Assembly: GCA_021158865.1 (NCBI GenBank)
Contig: JAGGSX010000074.1
Location: 1-5,422, forward strand
Direction: 5' to 3'
DNA from: Thermoplasmata archaeon
GTDB taxonomy: Archaea > Thermoplasmatota > E2 > UBA202 > JdFR-43
DNA length: 5,422 nucleotides
Shown here: positions 5,099 to 5,422 of the stretch, one piece after another
Layout: the number at the start of each line of letters is the position of its first letter
Position numbering within the stretch: position 1 is the stretch's first letter
Notes under the pieces: generated by a model
Told to the model about the DNA's origin: nothing
What the model saw: the letters and a program-made list of their open reading frames with translations, nothing else
Database searches by the model: none
Made by a program: the position numbers and the translations under genes

Positions 5099-5422
5099 TT
5101 TATCCTCCTTATGTTTTCCTCGCTCATGTAAATTTTCCATGTTTGTAATTCATCTGATATTTCTTGCTCTTCTGATAAAACAATGCCATTGAATTTATAC
5201 TTTGCAACAAATTTTGCCATTTCATCCGCATTCTTTCCAGAAAGAAAAATATCTTTTTCTGATATATCCTTCACTTCTTTAAGTTGCTCTTCATTCATGT
5301 CTCTTATAGTTATCCTTTCAACTCCCGATATTATGATATCCATAACATCTTCCAGATATCTTGGATAAGAATCAACCCATAAATATCTTCCAACTTTTTT
5401 ATACAATTTTAAATTTGCAGAA
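5095..5422 (-). CDS. Unrecognised protein, C-terminal part; possibly HisA-like TIM barrel
   Basis: A minus-strand frame, open from the right edge (SANLKLYKKVGRYLWVDSY...) to a TGA at 5097-5095, giving about 108 visible residues. The only candidate start inside the window is a TTG at 5406, with no ribosome-binding site, and the frame stays open above it, so the gene most likely begins outside. RYLWVDSYPRYLEDVMDIII followed by SGVERITI resembles a beta-alpha-beta step of archaeal proteins related to HisA (phosphoribosylformimino-isomerase-like barrels), where a similar LWVDAG...EDV...GAE pattern occurs. The rest (KNADEMAKFVAKYKFNGIVL) would fit a further strand-helix unit, but the C-terminus is short and divergent and no phosphate-binding glycine motif is seen. 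It overlaps the DUF2240 gene by four bases, so the two are probably translationally coupled. The family assignment is tentative. Confidence 0.55.
   Translation of the reverse strand, partial: SANLKLYKKVGRYLWVDSYPRYLEDVMDIIISGVERITIRDMNEEQLKEVKDISEKDIFLSGKNADEMAKFVAKYKFNGIVLSEEQEISDELQTWKIYMSEENIRRIK
5104..5110 (-). promoter_or_regulatory. Shine-Dalgarno sequence deciding the DUF2240 start
   Basis: AAGGAGG on the minus strand, five bases before the ATG at 5098. It lies within the end of the upstream coding region and is the only strong ribosome-binding site in the window. It shows that this organism uses Shine-Dalgarno initiation for internal operon genes while operon-leading genes appear leaderless. 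Confidence 0.82.

Overview
The window looks like a compact chromosomal segment from an AT-rich archaeon, most likely euryarchaeal and possibly related to Thermoplasmatota. Three things support this. One gene encodes a DUF2240-type protein, a family known essentially from Euryarchaeota. TATA-like octamers sit 20-21 bases upstream of several start codons, the layout of leaderless archaeal transcripts. The HD-domain protein matches an archaeal subfamily. The lineage below archaeon is inference. Every gene I can support is on the minus strand; the plus-strand open frames are shadows.

Layout in transcription order, right to left. (1) The C-terminal part of an unrecognised, possibly HisA-like TIM-barrel protein (5095-5422, cut by the edge) overlaps by ATGA a DUF2240 gene (4634-5098), which has a strong Shine-Dalgarno sequence. 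(2) A YbhB/YbcL-type PEBP lipoprotein (4076-4597) has its own TATA box. (3) A tldD-tldE pair (2689-4047 and 1421-2692), joined by an ATGA overlap, is led by a TATA box lying directly after the PEBP stop codon. (4) An HD-domain phosphohydrolase (438-1349) has its own TTTATATA box. (5) The 273-base spacer at 165-437 holds a coding-like but interrupted frame and a GC-rich hairpin that looks like an undescribed small RNA with its own promoter. (6) The first 54 codons of a secreted protein (1-164) run off the left edge.

TldD and TldE should form the heteromeric metallopeptidase known from bacteria: TldD carries HExxxH plus a C-terminal TCGK cysteine, and TldE lacks them. No precursor-peptide substrate is visible. 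The remaining genes look like independent housekeeping or conserved archaeal genes sharing a strand rather than one pathway.

The most interesting object is the 211-278 hairpin. It combines local GC enrichment, a 12-bp outer stem fully paired only in minus-strand RNA, a CCUCC-bearing loop, a BRE/TATA-like element at the spacing used by the leaderless genes, and a downstream T6 run. The start codons of tldD, the PEBP gene, the HD gene and the DUF2240 gene were moved inward from the longest open frames using promoter and ribosome-binding evidence.
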